Shown: positions 25,448 to 36,700 of the stretch, piece by piece
Layout: every line of letters begins with the position of its first letter
Position numbering within the stretch: the first letter of the stretch is position 1
Assembly (NCBI GenBank): GCA_013396655.1
Contig: WBMV01008223.1
Coordinates: 70,731 to 134,730, forward strand
From: Campylorhamphus procurvoides
Lineage: Eukaryota; Chordata; Aves; Passeriformes; Dendrocolaptidae
Length of the DNA: 64,000 nt
Direction: 5' to 3'
Translations under genes and position numbers: made by a program
The notes under the pieces: model-generated
Database searches by the model: none
What the model was told of the DNA's origin: nothing
Seen by the model: the letters and a program-made list of their open reading frames with translations, nothing else

Positions 25448-25501
25448 TGGGGTGGGGTTTTTTTGTGGGTTTTTTTTTTTGTGTGTGTTTTTTTTCCCCT
25501 C
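25448..25501. repeat. T/G-rich low-complexity tract
   Basis: G-runs, then long T-runs interrupted by GTGGG and a short GTGTGTG. This is simple sequence without coding content. Confidence 0.8.
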
Positions 25502-26341
25502 TTTGCTATCACACTGCTGTAGAATGTTGATGAGAGTACTTAGGCCAGTCCTAGAGTGATTGTATGTTATTGTGGGTTTTTTTTCCTTCAGGTCTGGCAA
25601 TATGTGATCCCTGCATTTAAGAATACCATGTGGCTCAGATTGTCTGAGTACTGGATATTGTCTTTATGATGACACCTTTCCTCACCTCTCCTGAGGAAAG
25701 GAGATGCTTTAGAAGACAAGGCAGAATGTTTCTCTCAGTCAGTCTTGTGAAAGAACAAAAAGTACTCTGTCTTCTCTGCCTTGTGAACAAAAATCACAGG
25801 ATGGAGTTGTATTGGAGAGGAGAGAAAACAAAAGTTCAACACTGGTGTTCTGGGTCAGTAGGTTCCAAATGTACACTTACTTTTACATTTGTTGCACTGA
25901 TTTATGTACAAGGTGGAGGTTAACTGTTTTCTGTTTTCCTTTTACTACAACTTCTTCTGGGCTCAGAGCATGTGCATTCTTGATAGTATTTAAAAAGAAC
26001 TCTTGGGTTAGACTGTTTTCGGATGGGGGAAATTTGACTAGACCTGGTGAATAGCCCCATTTTAAAACTGTACCTTCTATGCTTGTTAAAAATGCACAGA
26101 AATCATTTCCACTTTGTTCTGTTTTATAGATCTAGATATATTTTTACCAGCAGTGCTTAATAGAAAAATACATGCCCCAAACACTTGTTTCCCCTGTAGT
26201 TGTTACTGCTATGGGCTGTTTTGATGGTTGATGCGTTTCTGTGCTGATTTGGGCTAGAGAGGTGAAAATATTAAAGCCAGCTCTGTAGAATGAGAGAAAA
26301 TGAGGTATAGCTTTAAAGAAAATTGCCAAGAGAAAACTTAC

Positions 26342-26444
26342 CTAAATCAAAGGAACTATAGGGAGCCCCATACCAGGTAGGGTGAGATTTAGCTAACATA
26401 GGTGCATGAAGAAACCCCTGCTTCTGTCTGATATTGATGCACAT
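26342..26444 (-). other. Exon-like segment (low confidence)
   Basis: On the minus strand, a pyrimidine-rich run ends in tgtggcag just upstream of 26444, and a TTTAG/GTAAGT donor follows the segment at 26341-26336. The 103 bases between them are open in one frame for 34 codons (starts MCINIRQKQGF, contains HPTWYGAPYSSFDL), ending in phase 1. The other frame that I checked closes. I do not recognise the peptide and no neighbouring exon confirms it. A 34-codon frame can easily be open by chance, so this is a lead rather than a gene call. Confidence 0.15.
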
Positions 26445-27339
26445 CTGCCACAGATAGGAAAGACATAGGAAAAATAGTTGCCTTTCTTCTGAACAGTCCT
26501 TGTAAGCTTACATCGAAGAGAAACTTTTTCATAATTCTGTCAAAGAAAATGTTATGTAGGAGTGCAACTTTCCCAAAGCTGCAAGGAAGAGTGCTGGTAC
26601 CAGTCACCAGGGCAAAAATGTTTGCCCAACGGTTTTGTAGTAGGACAGATACCCTGATTTAGCTTTATTAAGAGAACAAAAAGTCTACTGTGGACTACTT
26701 ATGTGCACCCTTAATTGAAGGTAAGCAAATCCATTGGGCTTACTGGCACTATTCATGTATGCAAAGTTGAACACGTGCTTCAGGCCTCCTAGCCAAGCCA
26801 TTTTGTTGTTAGTTCAACAAAAAAGCAAAGCAAGTCCCCCAGATTTTACGATAGTTAAATTTGTGAAAGTACTGGTAGGGAAAATTTTCAATAAAAAATT
26901 ACATTGAATATCTATCATGAAAAAGATTCAGGCTTTGTCATCAAAAGTATTCATAGAAAACAATAATTTCCATGGTAAGTTTTAAAGTAGTCTAAACCTT
27001 CAAAAAGCCGGCAGTAACTGTGAACAGCAAAAGCTTGTTGCAATTCCAAATTTGCATGGCCTTTGAAAAACATGCCAAACTCAAAATCAGGGGACCACTT
27101 ATACGTTGCAAAGACATTTGATTAAGTTCGGTCCTTTGAGCTAAAACATTGGAAAAAACCATGCTTTGTTTGAACCATCATGGCCTGGAGAATATGGTTC
27201 ATACACAGTAAAATATTGGAATAATCTATATTATGAAGTAGGCAGCAACAAACATTTCTCAGTAGAAGTGTGTAAAAATGCAGTGATCTGTTTTGTAATG
27301 GATATCTCTGTATGAGGTAATTCTACCATCTTATAATTA

Positions 27340-27680
27340 CATGCCTGAAGACATTAATAGCATAAAGCATATTTTAAAAGTAATTGGTAAACCTATTAAT
27401 TTCTACATCTCCAAGTATTAGTCATTTACCATGAAATACTTAAATGTCTTTTGCATTGTTTCAGAAAATGTCTCCATATTTAAATAAAAACCTCCTTTCA
27501 GTGCCCATGCTGCATGTTTCATTTTATCTGTATGAGAAATGTGAAACTAGGGAATTAATAATTATTTCACTTGGAAAGGTATGAAGCAAATTCCATTGCC
27601 TTTGTCTGATTAGAATCTTCCCTGCTGGTTTAATTAAAAATGGCCATGTGACAAGCAAAGAAAGCATCTCTCCTTTGGGG
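27340..27680. promoter_or_regulatory. Candidate conserved non-coding element
   Basis: The stretch is free of recognisable repeats and has several TAATTA/ATTA homeodomain-type cores (for example ggaattaataattatttcac and tttaattaaaaatggccatg). Such composition is common in vertebrate developmental enhancers. The assignment rests only on motif density and is weak, because AT-rich DNA produces these motifs by chance. Confidence 0.15.
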
Positions 27681-29326
27681 TAGAGTGAGGTGGAGGGAAT
27701 GGTATTGTATTTTCCAGTAAACAGTGAATCCTGAAGCTCCAGAGTTGTAAAATTTAAATGCTTAATGCAAATGAAAAATGCAGACTCAGGTCAACTATAG
27801 ACAAATGTCACTAGACTGGATGCAAAATGCACTGACGGCAGAAAAGATGACATTTATCAGTCATCCATACATCAGTAACTAAAACAATTTTAGGGTTGTC
27901 TAGACAGGCATCTATTATTCCTTAAATTTAAAAGCTTTAGTAAGAAGACAACAGCAAATGCTCTATTTATATTTAAAGGTGGTGTTTTTTTGTCTGTCTA
28001 TTTGCTTGCTGTTTTGTTTTGGTGGTTCTTTTTTCTAGACAAGACAAGATAGGGAACAGAAAAATGATACTTTTCAAAATGAAAAGTACAAATTTGCTTT
28101 TCTTTCTCTCTTTTGTTAAAAAAAAATCTTTCTTTGCTATCTGGGTAAAGGAGGTTTACTTGGCATGCTCAGAAGGCAATTTAAGTGAATTATCAAAGTG
28201 TGTATGCAATGCTGGCTGTAATTATTATGGTACAGCCCTGTAATATTGAGCTTAATTACTGTGTACAGTGTTTGGCCTTTATGTTTTCTGCCTAATTTAC
28301 CCTGTATAGTTAACGTGAATTTAGTGAAATCATTATGCACCTTTCAGGTTCCTTATTTGGGAAAAAAATATTTATATTCTCAGGAGAAACAAACTAGAAT
28401 AGATACAAATATTGAAGTCAATCATTCTGGTGGATGGATCACTTCCCTCTATTGCTTATTGATATGCTGAATTAAGGTCTATGAACTGTCCCGGTACCTG
28501 CACTAGGAACACTTGCAAGCTTCAATTTCAACTAAATATTTTCACTATGACTTTTTTCTTTTCATTTTTACTCCATATAGTAACAAGCATTTTCGTAAGA
28601 ACATGAAAAGAATTGCAATTATTCTCTTTATTGCACAAAATACATACTACAGTTTTGGGAATGAATGAAATTATTTGTATGATGAACTTATTTATACTGG
28701 TGCCTTAAAAGTTAACCTCTAGATATGCTATACTTAAGCAGAAGCAGTATAGCCCTGATCATCTGAAGTCTGTTCTCTGTGAATACCTCTCGTGTTTGCA
28801 GATCTCTATCACCTCAGATCTTTTATATCACTTCCTCTAGTAAGAGGAAACAGCTCAGTGTCAGGTTGCCCCTCTGGCAGCAGGACTGAAGTGTTGACTA
28901 GACAAACCCTGAGCTTTACTGCCAGTGGTTTAGATCCCTGCAAATGTAAGGTCAATCCTAGCTTTCTCATGCAGAGCAGAGAAACTGAGTAGCAAAGCAA
29001 CTTGGTAAAGAGAGAGAAGCAAACAAGGCTGCTTGTTTATTTTAAAGTGGGCCTTAGCAGAATGCTATTTTTTTTTGAAAAAATATGTGTGCTTTTAGTG
29101 GGTCAAGATGAAACAGAGACTGTTTGTGAAAGAAGCTGTAAGAAAATGCTTAAAAAGTAAGCAATAAAAATAAAATAAATCAAGGGCATCAGCTGTGAAC
29201 CTTCTATCACTTTCACTGCCTTTCAGAAAAAGTGTGACACCCGTGCACATTGAAAAGGCCTGGGGGCTTGGGTTGGTTTGGTTTTGTCCTGCTTACAGCT
29301 CTTCTATAATTCTTACCTTCTGTGTT

Positions 29327-29400
29327 TGCCAGGAAAAGATGGTGCGTTTGTATGACATCGCGATTCTCATACTTTGTCAACTTGGGAATGCCAGGAAAAG
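29327..29400 (+). other. Exon-like segment flanked by a 12-bp direct repeat (low confidence)
   Basis: A pyrimidine-rich run ends in tgtttgccag at 29332. The following 68 bases (29333-29400) are open (EKMVRLYDIAILILCQLG begins the frame) and end at AAAAG/GTAAAG. The motif tgccaggaaaag occurs at both ends (29327-29338 and 29389-29400), so the acceptor and the donor area are partly copies of each other. The segment has several CpG dinucleotides, unusual for this region. I do not recognise the peptide. It could be an exon or a local duplication that happens to resemble one. Confidence 0.15.
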
Positions 29401-29589
29401 GTAAAGAAACTGAGGTACTGAGGAATTTTGGTAACTATCCCCTGGATTCAATCATGGCTAGCAGCATGTACAATACAAACATGTTAATGTTTGGAAAGAA
29501 CTTTGAAGCAATTAAATATATTACAGAAGCGCAAAGGAATATTGCAGTAAAGTGTAGACACAGTAAATTTCCCCTATCTTCAATCTGGT

Positions 29590-29957
29590 AGAGGTCATAG
29601 GACCTCATCACATATCACCTCATCAATGTCTATGAGTATCTAAAGGGTGGGTGTCAAGAGGATGGAGCCAGGCTCTTCTTGGTGGTGCCAAGCAATACAA
29701 CAGGACACAATGGGCAGAAACCAATGCACAGGAAGTTCCACCCGAATATGTGGAAGAACTTCACTGTGAGGGTGACTGATCACTGGAACAGATTGCCCAG
29801 AGGGGTTGTGGAGTCTCCCTCACTGGAGATATCCAAGAGCTGTCTGGAAGCAATCCTGTACCATGAACTCGAGGTACATGTACTGCCCGAGCAGGGATGT
29901 TGTATCAGGTGACCCACTGTGGCTCCTTCCAACCTGACTGATTTCCTGATTCTGTGA
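29590..29957 (+). mobile_element. CR1 LINE copy, ORF2 C-terminus plus 3' end
   Basis: The plus strand encodes a diverged end of the CR1 reverse-transcriptase protein. The frame at 29679-29912 reads HRKFHPNMWKNFTVRVTDHW followed by NRLPRGVVESPSLEI, the hallmark CR1 C-terminal motif. The 3' part has ggtgacccactgtggctcct, then tccaacctgactg, and ends in tcctgattctgtg, as in CR1 members with an ATTCTGTG-type terminus. A short internal duplication (cctcatca at 29603-29610 and 29618-29625) disrupts the 5' side. The copy is 5'-truncated and inactive, and belongs to a different CR1 subgroup from the copy at 7.5-8.1 kb. Confidence 0.93.
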
Positions 29958-30099
29958 AAATTTAGACTCCTTTAGAATATAAACACTATAATTTTGTCAG
30001 CTTTATCTCTTGTTTAGGTGGATGATCCCTCCAGCATTAAAGGGTGCCGTTCTCTTACAGAGCTGCCTCACCTGAGGAACAAGCAGAAACAGACCTCAG

Positions 30100-30450
30100 C
30101 TCCGATCCGCAGAACAGGGCATTGCGGTATGGGCGAAGAGACCCGCCCCAGCACAGGTGTCGCTGGGAGCAGGGGGATGGGTGGTGCGGGCAGGAGATGG
30201 ATGGTGCGGGGCCGGCGATGGGTGGTGCGGGCAGGAGATGGGTGGTGCGGGGCCGGGGATGGGTGGTGCGGGGCCAAGGGATGGGTGGTGCGGGCAGGAG
30301 ATGGGTGGTGCGGGGCCAAGGGATGGGTGGTGCGGGGCCGCGCCGCATGCCGGGGACCCGCCCGGGCGCTGCGCCTGCCCGCGCTGCCCACCAGGTGGAG
30401 CTGCAGCAATAGGTTTCCGTCCCCACGCTCCGAGCCCTTCTGGAAGGCGG
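30100..30450. other. CpG-rich, island-like GC patch
   Basis: About 350 bp of strongly GC-rich, CpG-containing sequence (for example atgccggggacccg and ctgcgcctgcccgcgctgcc) surrounded by AT-rich DNA. The minisatellite at 30176-30342 lies inside it. I see no TATA box and no gene starting nearby that I can name. The open frames in five of the six frames arise from the tandem repeat. It may be a small CpG island or orphan promoter, or only the result of GC-biased repair around the minisatellite. Confidence 0.5.
30176..30342. repeat. Eight-unit GC-rich minisatellite
   Basis: Eight tandem units of 20-22 bp share gatgggtggtgcggg. Two unit types differ in their 3' half: type A continues caggag, type B continues gccgg or gccaagg. 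The order is A, B, A, B, B', A, B', B, so a roughly 41-bp A-B pair forms a higher-order period. The G-rich plus strand contains runs that meet the G-quadruplex rule. Units are nearly identical, suggesting recent expansion or exchange, and copy number is likely to vary. Confidence 0.92.
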
Positions 30451-31360
30451 TGTTCGGTTTAACAATTCAAATGCATTCCTGTTAATTTGTATTTGATAAA
30501 GGTTCAGGAGTCTTTTGTTGTGTGTCTAGTTAGCCTGCGTGTTACACTGAGAGCGTTTGCAAATGTTCTGTTTGATTCTGAGCCTTGCTGTGAATTTTTA
30601 TGTGGCTGTATACCTACGTGTATTTGTTTATACATGTGAGTGTGTGTGTGTGTCTGCATTTGAAGGGTGGGTATAAAAGGCAGAAAGAAAAATCTATGTC
30701 TTTACCGTTGCTATTCTCATGAATGAAGTGATAAAGCACAGAGATGCCTAGTCTGTACACAATGCCAATACATTATTCAGAGACAGGTGGAGATTAAGGA
30801 TTTGACTGTCTTCTGTGTATAGATCAGTGGGTCCAGCACCCAAAACTGACACAGGACAGTGCCTAGCTTTCAGAGACCGGTTTTTTTCCCCTCTGTGTTC
30901 CTCTTGGACAGCTTATTAAAGTAGGAGCTGAAAATGTTCATGCCAATTTTCACCATCAAGTTATCACATACTCTTTTTAAAGGGTCAAGACCTCCTGTGG
31001 TAGCTACCTCTAAACATTGAAAGGCTGAAAAAAATAAAAAAAGGTCAGGTGGGGTGGACATATGAGTGTGCTTGCCCTTAAAGTTGTGAGTTGATTCAGG
31101 GATACCATTATTTGAACAAAAGTGCCTGTGATTTGATACTCAGATGCATGACCGTGCATCTCCTGTTAGATCTTGACCATTTGTGGAGGGCAGTATACTC
31201 AAACTAGGCAAGCATGTCCTTTCCCTTGCCTCTTAGGCATAGAATTTTCAAGATCTTAATTCAGACACAAGATCTTCTGGCACTACCTAAATCTTTGCTA
31301 TGTCTGGCTTGCTTGGCTGCAGTGAGGCACTTTAGGGGTCTCAGGGTTCAGCAAGTAGTG
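30451..31360. other. Non-coding sequence with a short TG repeat
   Basis: Unique sequence between the CpG-rich patch and a CR1 copy, with a short (TG)n repeat at 30637-30653. The open frames are short, and no gene or RNA is recognisable. Confidence 0.5.
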
Positions 31361-32092
31361 ATCACAGAATCACAAAATGGCAGAATGGGTAAGGTTAGAA
31401 AGGACCACAGTGGGTCACCTGATCCAACATCCGTGCTCAAGCAAGGTCATCCCAGATCTCATTGCACAGGATTGCCTCTACATGGCTCTTGATATCTTCA
31501 GTCAGGGAGACTCCACAATTCCTTTGGGCAATCTGTTCCAGTGATCAGTCACCCTCACAGTAAAGAAGTTCTTTCTCATATACAGGTGGAACTTCCTGTG
31601 CATCAGGTTCTGCCCATTGCCTCTCATCCTTTTGCTTGGCTCCATCCTCTTGACACCCTCCTTTCAGATACTTACATACATCGATGAGGTCCCCTCTCAG
31701 TCATCTATTTTTGAGGCTGAACAGGCCAAGCTTCCTCAGCCTTTCCTTATAAGAGAGATGCTTCAGTCCCTTAATCATCTTTATTGCCCTATTCTGGACC
31801 TATCTAAGAGCTCCATGTCTCTCAAATACTGAGAAACTCAGAACTGGGCACAGCACTCCAGATGTGTCCTCACCAGGGCTGAGTAGGGGCAGGATCACCT
31901 CCCTTGACCTGCGGGCAATGTTTTTCTTAATGCACTCCAGGGAATCATTGGCCTTCTTGGCCACAGGGGCACACTGCTGACTCATGAACAACTTGCTGTC
32001 CAGTAGGTCAGCCCCCAGTCTGTTCTGGTGTCTGGAATTATTTGTCCCCAGGCACACAACCCTGAATTTCCCTTTTGTTGAACTTCAGAATG
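31361..32092 (-). mobile_element. CR1 LINE copy, longest in window, with apparent internal in-frame deletion
   Basis: The plus strand begins with atcacagaatcacaaaatgg and reads through the complement of a CR1 3' end and ORF2 C-terminus. The minus strand (31800-32057) encodes the expected FMSQQCAPVAKKAN, then ECIKKNIARRSREVILPLL. Compared with the CR1 family as I know it, the frame joins GADLL directly to DSKLF, lacking about 13 codons that normally lie between, without shifting the frame. Later indels and stops break the remainder. It is a dead copy in minus orientation. Similarity ends near 32092, within the region encoding a KFNKREIQGCVPGDK-like segment. Confidence 0.95.
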
Positions 32093-33593
32093 TACATAAT
32101 TAGTGGGAGCAGTGCTGATATTCATTCTCCAAAAATTGCACAGCCTTTCTTTCAGCTGTGAAACGTACTCCTGACTGATGAAGTTCTCTGTAGTTTAGAT
32201 CCTGTGTAAATGAGATTATTTCTCTTTTGGTACAGTATCTAGCATGAGACTGGAATATTACCTTCACAAAATGAGTCTAGGTGATTTTTGACATGTCACT
32301 GGAAAAAGTATTTAAATCTTGTGACCTGTTTTAAGAATCCTGGTCAGGTATCAGAGGTTCTTCTATCCTGGAGAGTGCCTCTTCTTTACAGGGTAACATC
32401 AAGAACCAAAGGGTTGATGAGCCAGCAGCACCTTTTAGGGCAGAGTAATGATAATGTGAGTGTGTGGTAAGGGCATATTAGTGGGTATCTCCAGCCTGCA
32501 ATACAGCATGGTCTCAGTTTGATGTAGTTGCACAAGCTGTTTCAGTTACTTTAGACTTTGCTATATCTTATGAATGCAGAGAGGTATGGAGGGAGACCGG
32601 GGTAAAAATATATTTGGTTAATGAAGTGGTTGTCACCTTTTACACAGGTGGATTTTATTATGAAATTAATACACTTCTTAATTAGATATCTTCCTGCCTG
32701 TTTGTGATTAGCAAAACCTGTGAGATTATTTGAAAATACCTGTCCATCTGATGGATGTGTCATTCCTCCAGCGTTGCTTGAGCAGGGTTTAAGCTCTCAT
32801 CGAAGTGTAAACCTTGAACACATATTTCTTAATTCATAGGTCAGGATATAAACACACCAGAACACCTTTGGTCTAGAAACACAGGGTTGTGTTTCTACTT
32901 AGGTGTTTGTCTTCTGATTTTTTACTGCAACTGCATCTCTCCATATATGACCAAAAAACCCCCAAAAAAACAAAACAAACCCGGAATTTATCATGATTTT
33001 TTGTGTTCAAAGAATGTAGGGTGATACTTTCCAACTTCCATGTTTCTTTCTAGATTTTTTTTTAAACATCTGATAAAATTGCTGAACTGCTGTAGGTCAG
33101 ACTAAAGTAGGAATGCCTGAAATGACATTCTATTAACAGGAGAGTGCCTGTCTCTCTTCTTTTCTTCTTTTCCTTTAAGCTATCCTCTATGGTAAAGAAA
33201 AGGTAAGAGGGTTTTATAGCCTTTTGCCTGCAGGATAATGGATGAAAGAGCTGCAGAAAATGGGAGAAAAATTTTGGGCAAGTTACCTGAGCCTCAACAG
33301 TCATGGAGAAATCTGTGAAACTGAGAGTCTCATGGTGTGACTAAGTACTAACAAGACTAAGGCAGGCCATGTGAGCAGTTCAGGTGAGACTATCCCTGGT
33401 ACTGTGCACATATTCCACAATCCATGCTGATTGTGAATATTAGTTTTAGATAAAGAAATAGGTATATTCTGTATGCAAACGTAATAAAGGGTGAAAAATT
33501 ATCCATGAGATGTATCTCATGGTGAGGCAATGAAGTAAGAATAGCCAGATGTTATGGTGATGAACATAGTAGGAAGAGATTAGCTGTAACACA
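32093..33593. other. AT-rich non-coding sequence
   Basis: I recognise no gene, RNA or repeat in this stretch, which runs from the CR1 copy to the polypyrimidine tract. The open frames are below 85 codons and featureless. Confidence 0.5.
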
Positions 33594-33716
33594 GCTTTCT
33601 CTTTCTTTCTTTCTTTCTCTCTTTCTCTCTTTCTCTCTTTCTCTCTTTCTTTCTGTCTTTCTCTCCCTCCCTTCCTTCCTTCCTTTCTCTGTTCTTTCTT
33701 TCCTTTCTTGTTTTCA
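33594..33716. repeat. CT-rich polypyrimidine tract (CTTT/CTCTTT/CCTT)
   Basis: About 120 bp of almost pure C/T on the plus strand, moving from CTTT units through TTTCTCTC units to CCTT units. Its antisense produces a meaningless Lys/Arg/Glu-rich open frame (33580-33786 minus). Mirror-symmetric pyrimidine tracts of this kind can form triplex DNA. It ends in cttgttttcag, which matches a 3' splice site, as any such tract would. Confidence 0.93.
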
Positions 33717-36700
33717 GGCTGCCATTTTTCCTACTGAGCGCTATGAATGGCATCTGTCCAAATAACGGTTGTTTCAATGTTTGCATTACATGATGTAATT
33801 AAAATGGAACAATCTTTTACACTGTCTTTCTTAAGACATGAGCCTAAGCAGTGGCCCCTTGTGATGGTGTGAAGATGCCATTCCACCAGGAACACGTGCT
33901 GCTTAGCAGCAGGAGGCACCACACAGCAGTCGACCATCATTATAACTGTGCATTATAGCTGTGCTTCTGGAATGGATCGGGGAAATCTCCTGCCAGGAAA
34001 AAGGTGCATCTGGGAAAGAGTAAGCTACATATTATTTCACTTTAGGTCCTGTAAAAGCCAACCCGCTACTCTTTGAAGACTGGTAACTGTATTTATGTAA
34101 GTGGTATAATACAGAGAGACCTGTAGGCAATTAGCCTACATGTGTTGAATAATCAAAGCTCTTGTAGGCTTGTAAACTAGTAAAAACATTTGTGAGGAAA
34201 GCAAGTATCTAAACATTTTTTGAGCCATTTAATCTAACTTTAACTGGATCTGGTAAGCTAACTCAACAAATGGATGCCTCTGCTGGAACAATTGTTATAA
34301 AGGCCTCTGTAATGGCAAAAAAAAGTCATTCTCTCTTACATACTGATTATCCAAGTTCAGTGATCAAACCAGAAGTTTTAATTAGAATATCAGTTGGAAA
34401 AGTCATGTCAAGTAATTTCTGACATTTCAGGTCACAAGCACTGCTAGGAGCATCTTTCACATGTCTGGTCTCAGAGAATTCTCAAAATGTATGAGCTGGA
34501 TCGGGTGGGACAGACCAGAGGATAATACATTCTGGTACCACTGACGCCATCACAATTCACGATAGCTGAGATGCAGAGCTCTTCCATAATTATCTGTATT
34601 TACAGGATGATATTTTGATGCAAGAAATACATTGTCAGGCAAATATACAAGATGAGGTGAAGTTGAAACAGTGATATTTTCACACATTGCTTTTCCAACT
34701 ATAAGAAGCTGTCTTGGTGCAAGATATGATTCTGCCTACTGTGATTACTCACTGTATCCGTATGGTGAGTAGACACACGCCCTTTATTTTTGGTAACAGA
34801 AGAAACAGTAAGCTTCCTAATGCATGTGAATGTATGCAACCATATTGTCTATTGAAAAATAGCCGAAAGATAACCTAGAAAGGAAATACATATGTATTTA
34901 ATTTCTCTTCTGCTTGACAGAGTGTGAGGTTATTGTGATAAATTAAGTTCCACCCATGGTGTAAAACTGGGGCAGGCAAGAAGAGGTTCAGGCCAAATAT
35001 GCTGACATAGTTTAACATAGTGTCAATCTAGAAGGGAAGCTGTTGATCCTCTGATCATTGCTAGAATATAGTGTAATGGTTCCTTTGACACTTTTGTCTT
35101 TTATTTCATCAGTATGTAGTACATGACATTTTGTACTTGTGAAAGGTGCTGAACTGACAGGCCTTGAGACTGAAGTCTTCTCTTTGTACACATATCAGAT
35201 GATACGTAGACAAACACAGCATCCCCTCTCTGCCTCTTTCTTTGTCTTTCCTACACTTCAGCTGCTTTCTTGCTGCAGCTTTCTCATATGACCACCATTT
35301 GAAGTGAAAAGATAGTCCAATCTCTGCTACAATTCAGCAGTTATTGTTTGCTGTTAATGTTACCAGGAAGGTTGCTTGTCCTTTGTGGGTTTTGTGGGGG
35401 TTTTGTGATACAGAAGTGTATTTCCATGAATTTAAGTAATTCTGGCTCATTTCATGTGAGTCACAAGCTGGCCATTAGGCTGTAATATCTTTAGGTTACC
35501 AATGACCCGAACTAGACTTGATCTGGTAACCTATAGCAGAGGTGAAATGCTCCATATCCTATTTCGATTCCTGCTAGTATACGAATTGTTAAGTATAAGG
35601 TTAATCATGCATACAAGAGAATATTTTTTTTTCTCTGAAGTGCACAGTAGATCTGTGTTTTTGTCCTTTCTGTCTGTTTGGAGCAGACAAAGGGGATTAT
35701 GAATAGCTAAAGTGTAGAAATTACAGTGTTAAGAGCACCAGTGAATGCATAGCAAAATTATTATGTTTCATAATATTAGTGAAATTTGTCTCTTTATTCA
35801 CATTGCACAGAATTCCCATTGGGAATATTGGATCCACCACACAGATCAGAGAGAACAATTTTGCCTTTAGTATGGACTTATAATGGTTTTACCATTCTTG
35901 CACTTAGAGGAGTGCAGAGGGGAGAAGGGTGTAGGGTAAGGAGTTATTGTCTCCACTCAGTTTTTAATAATGTGACCATTTCGTGAAAAAGAAAATACGA
36001 AAAAATCCACATTCAGGATGAATTGCAAAATATAGCTTCAAAATATATGGCTAGTTTCTGCAAACTGGCATTTTCCCAAAGGGTAATTTTGTGTTCGTCT
36101 ATCATCTACTTAAAAAAAAAAAAAGTAATATAAGTACTTAAAAAAAACCCCAAAAGTTGCCATCCTCAAATAAAAAACCCACACGTAATAAATCTGTAGG
36201 TTTCAGACAATTTACATGGAGCAGCAGAATAACTTGGGGTGAGGTGATGGTGGTGCAAGCAAAAAGGTCAAAATTCCTGGAAGCAGTTTTCTGGCCAAAA
36301 GTTTGGGCAAGGTCTCTTTACTTTTTTTATATCACTTTGAATCTTTTTGCTGTCTCAAAATATTTCTTGGTATGCAGAAATATACTCTGTCTTCTGAAAA
36401 GGTTTGCTATGTAATTAAGGATCTAGTTATCTTTCACCAGAAATTGCAAATTATTTTTTTTTTAAAGAACATATCAAAAAGATACACCTGGTATAATTTT
36501 TTAGTAGTTTGGTAAATTATTGAACTAAATCAGTAATATAAAAAAGTGTATATGATTTTTTAAAACACACAAAAGAGCAAGGTTTATTAATAATCTTTGC
36601 CTCTACAATGACCATAGGATTAGTTCAATATTTTTACTAGTAGCATTACATTCCTATTCCACTTAGTCATACAGGAATCGTATGAACACAGACTTACATT

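Larger units (their letters stand above)
23683..29326. other. AT-rich non-coding sequence with scattered simple repeats
   Basis: I recognise no gene or dispersed repeat here. The region holds a small tandem duplication with hairpin (24791-24853), a T/G tract (25448-25501), one exon-like segment on the minus strand (26342-26444) and a stretch near 27.34-27.68 kb rich in TAAT motifs. The remaining sequence shows nothing that I can interpret. Confidence 0.5.

Noticed and set aside
29679..29912. 77-codon plus-strand frame with a NRLPRGVVESPSLEI motif
   Set aside because: The motif is the CR1 ORF2 C-terminus. It is a transposon relic and not a host gene.
30018..30485. Several frames of 100-155 codons on both strands across 30.0-30.5 kb
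   Set aside because: They arise from the minisatellite, which repeats open codons in all frames. Peptides are Gly/Trp/Ala/Pro-rich tandem repeats with no domain.
31800..32057. 85-codon minus-strand frame with a FMSQQCAPVAKKAN motif
   Set aside because: It is CR1 ORF2 relic sequence in a truncated dead copy, listed as part of the element.
33580..33786. Lys/Arg/Glu-rich 68-codon minus-strand frame
   Set aside because: It is a translation of the antisense of a CT-rich simple repeat.
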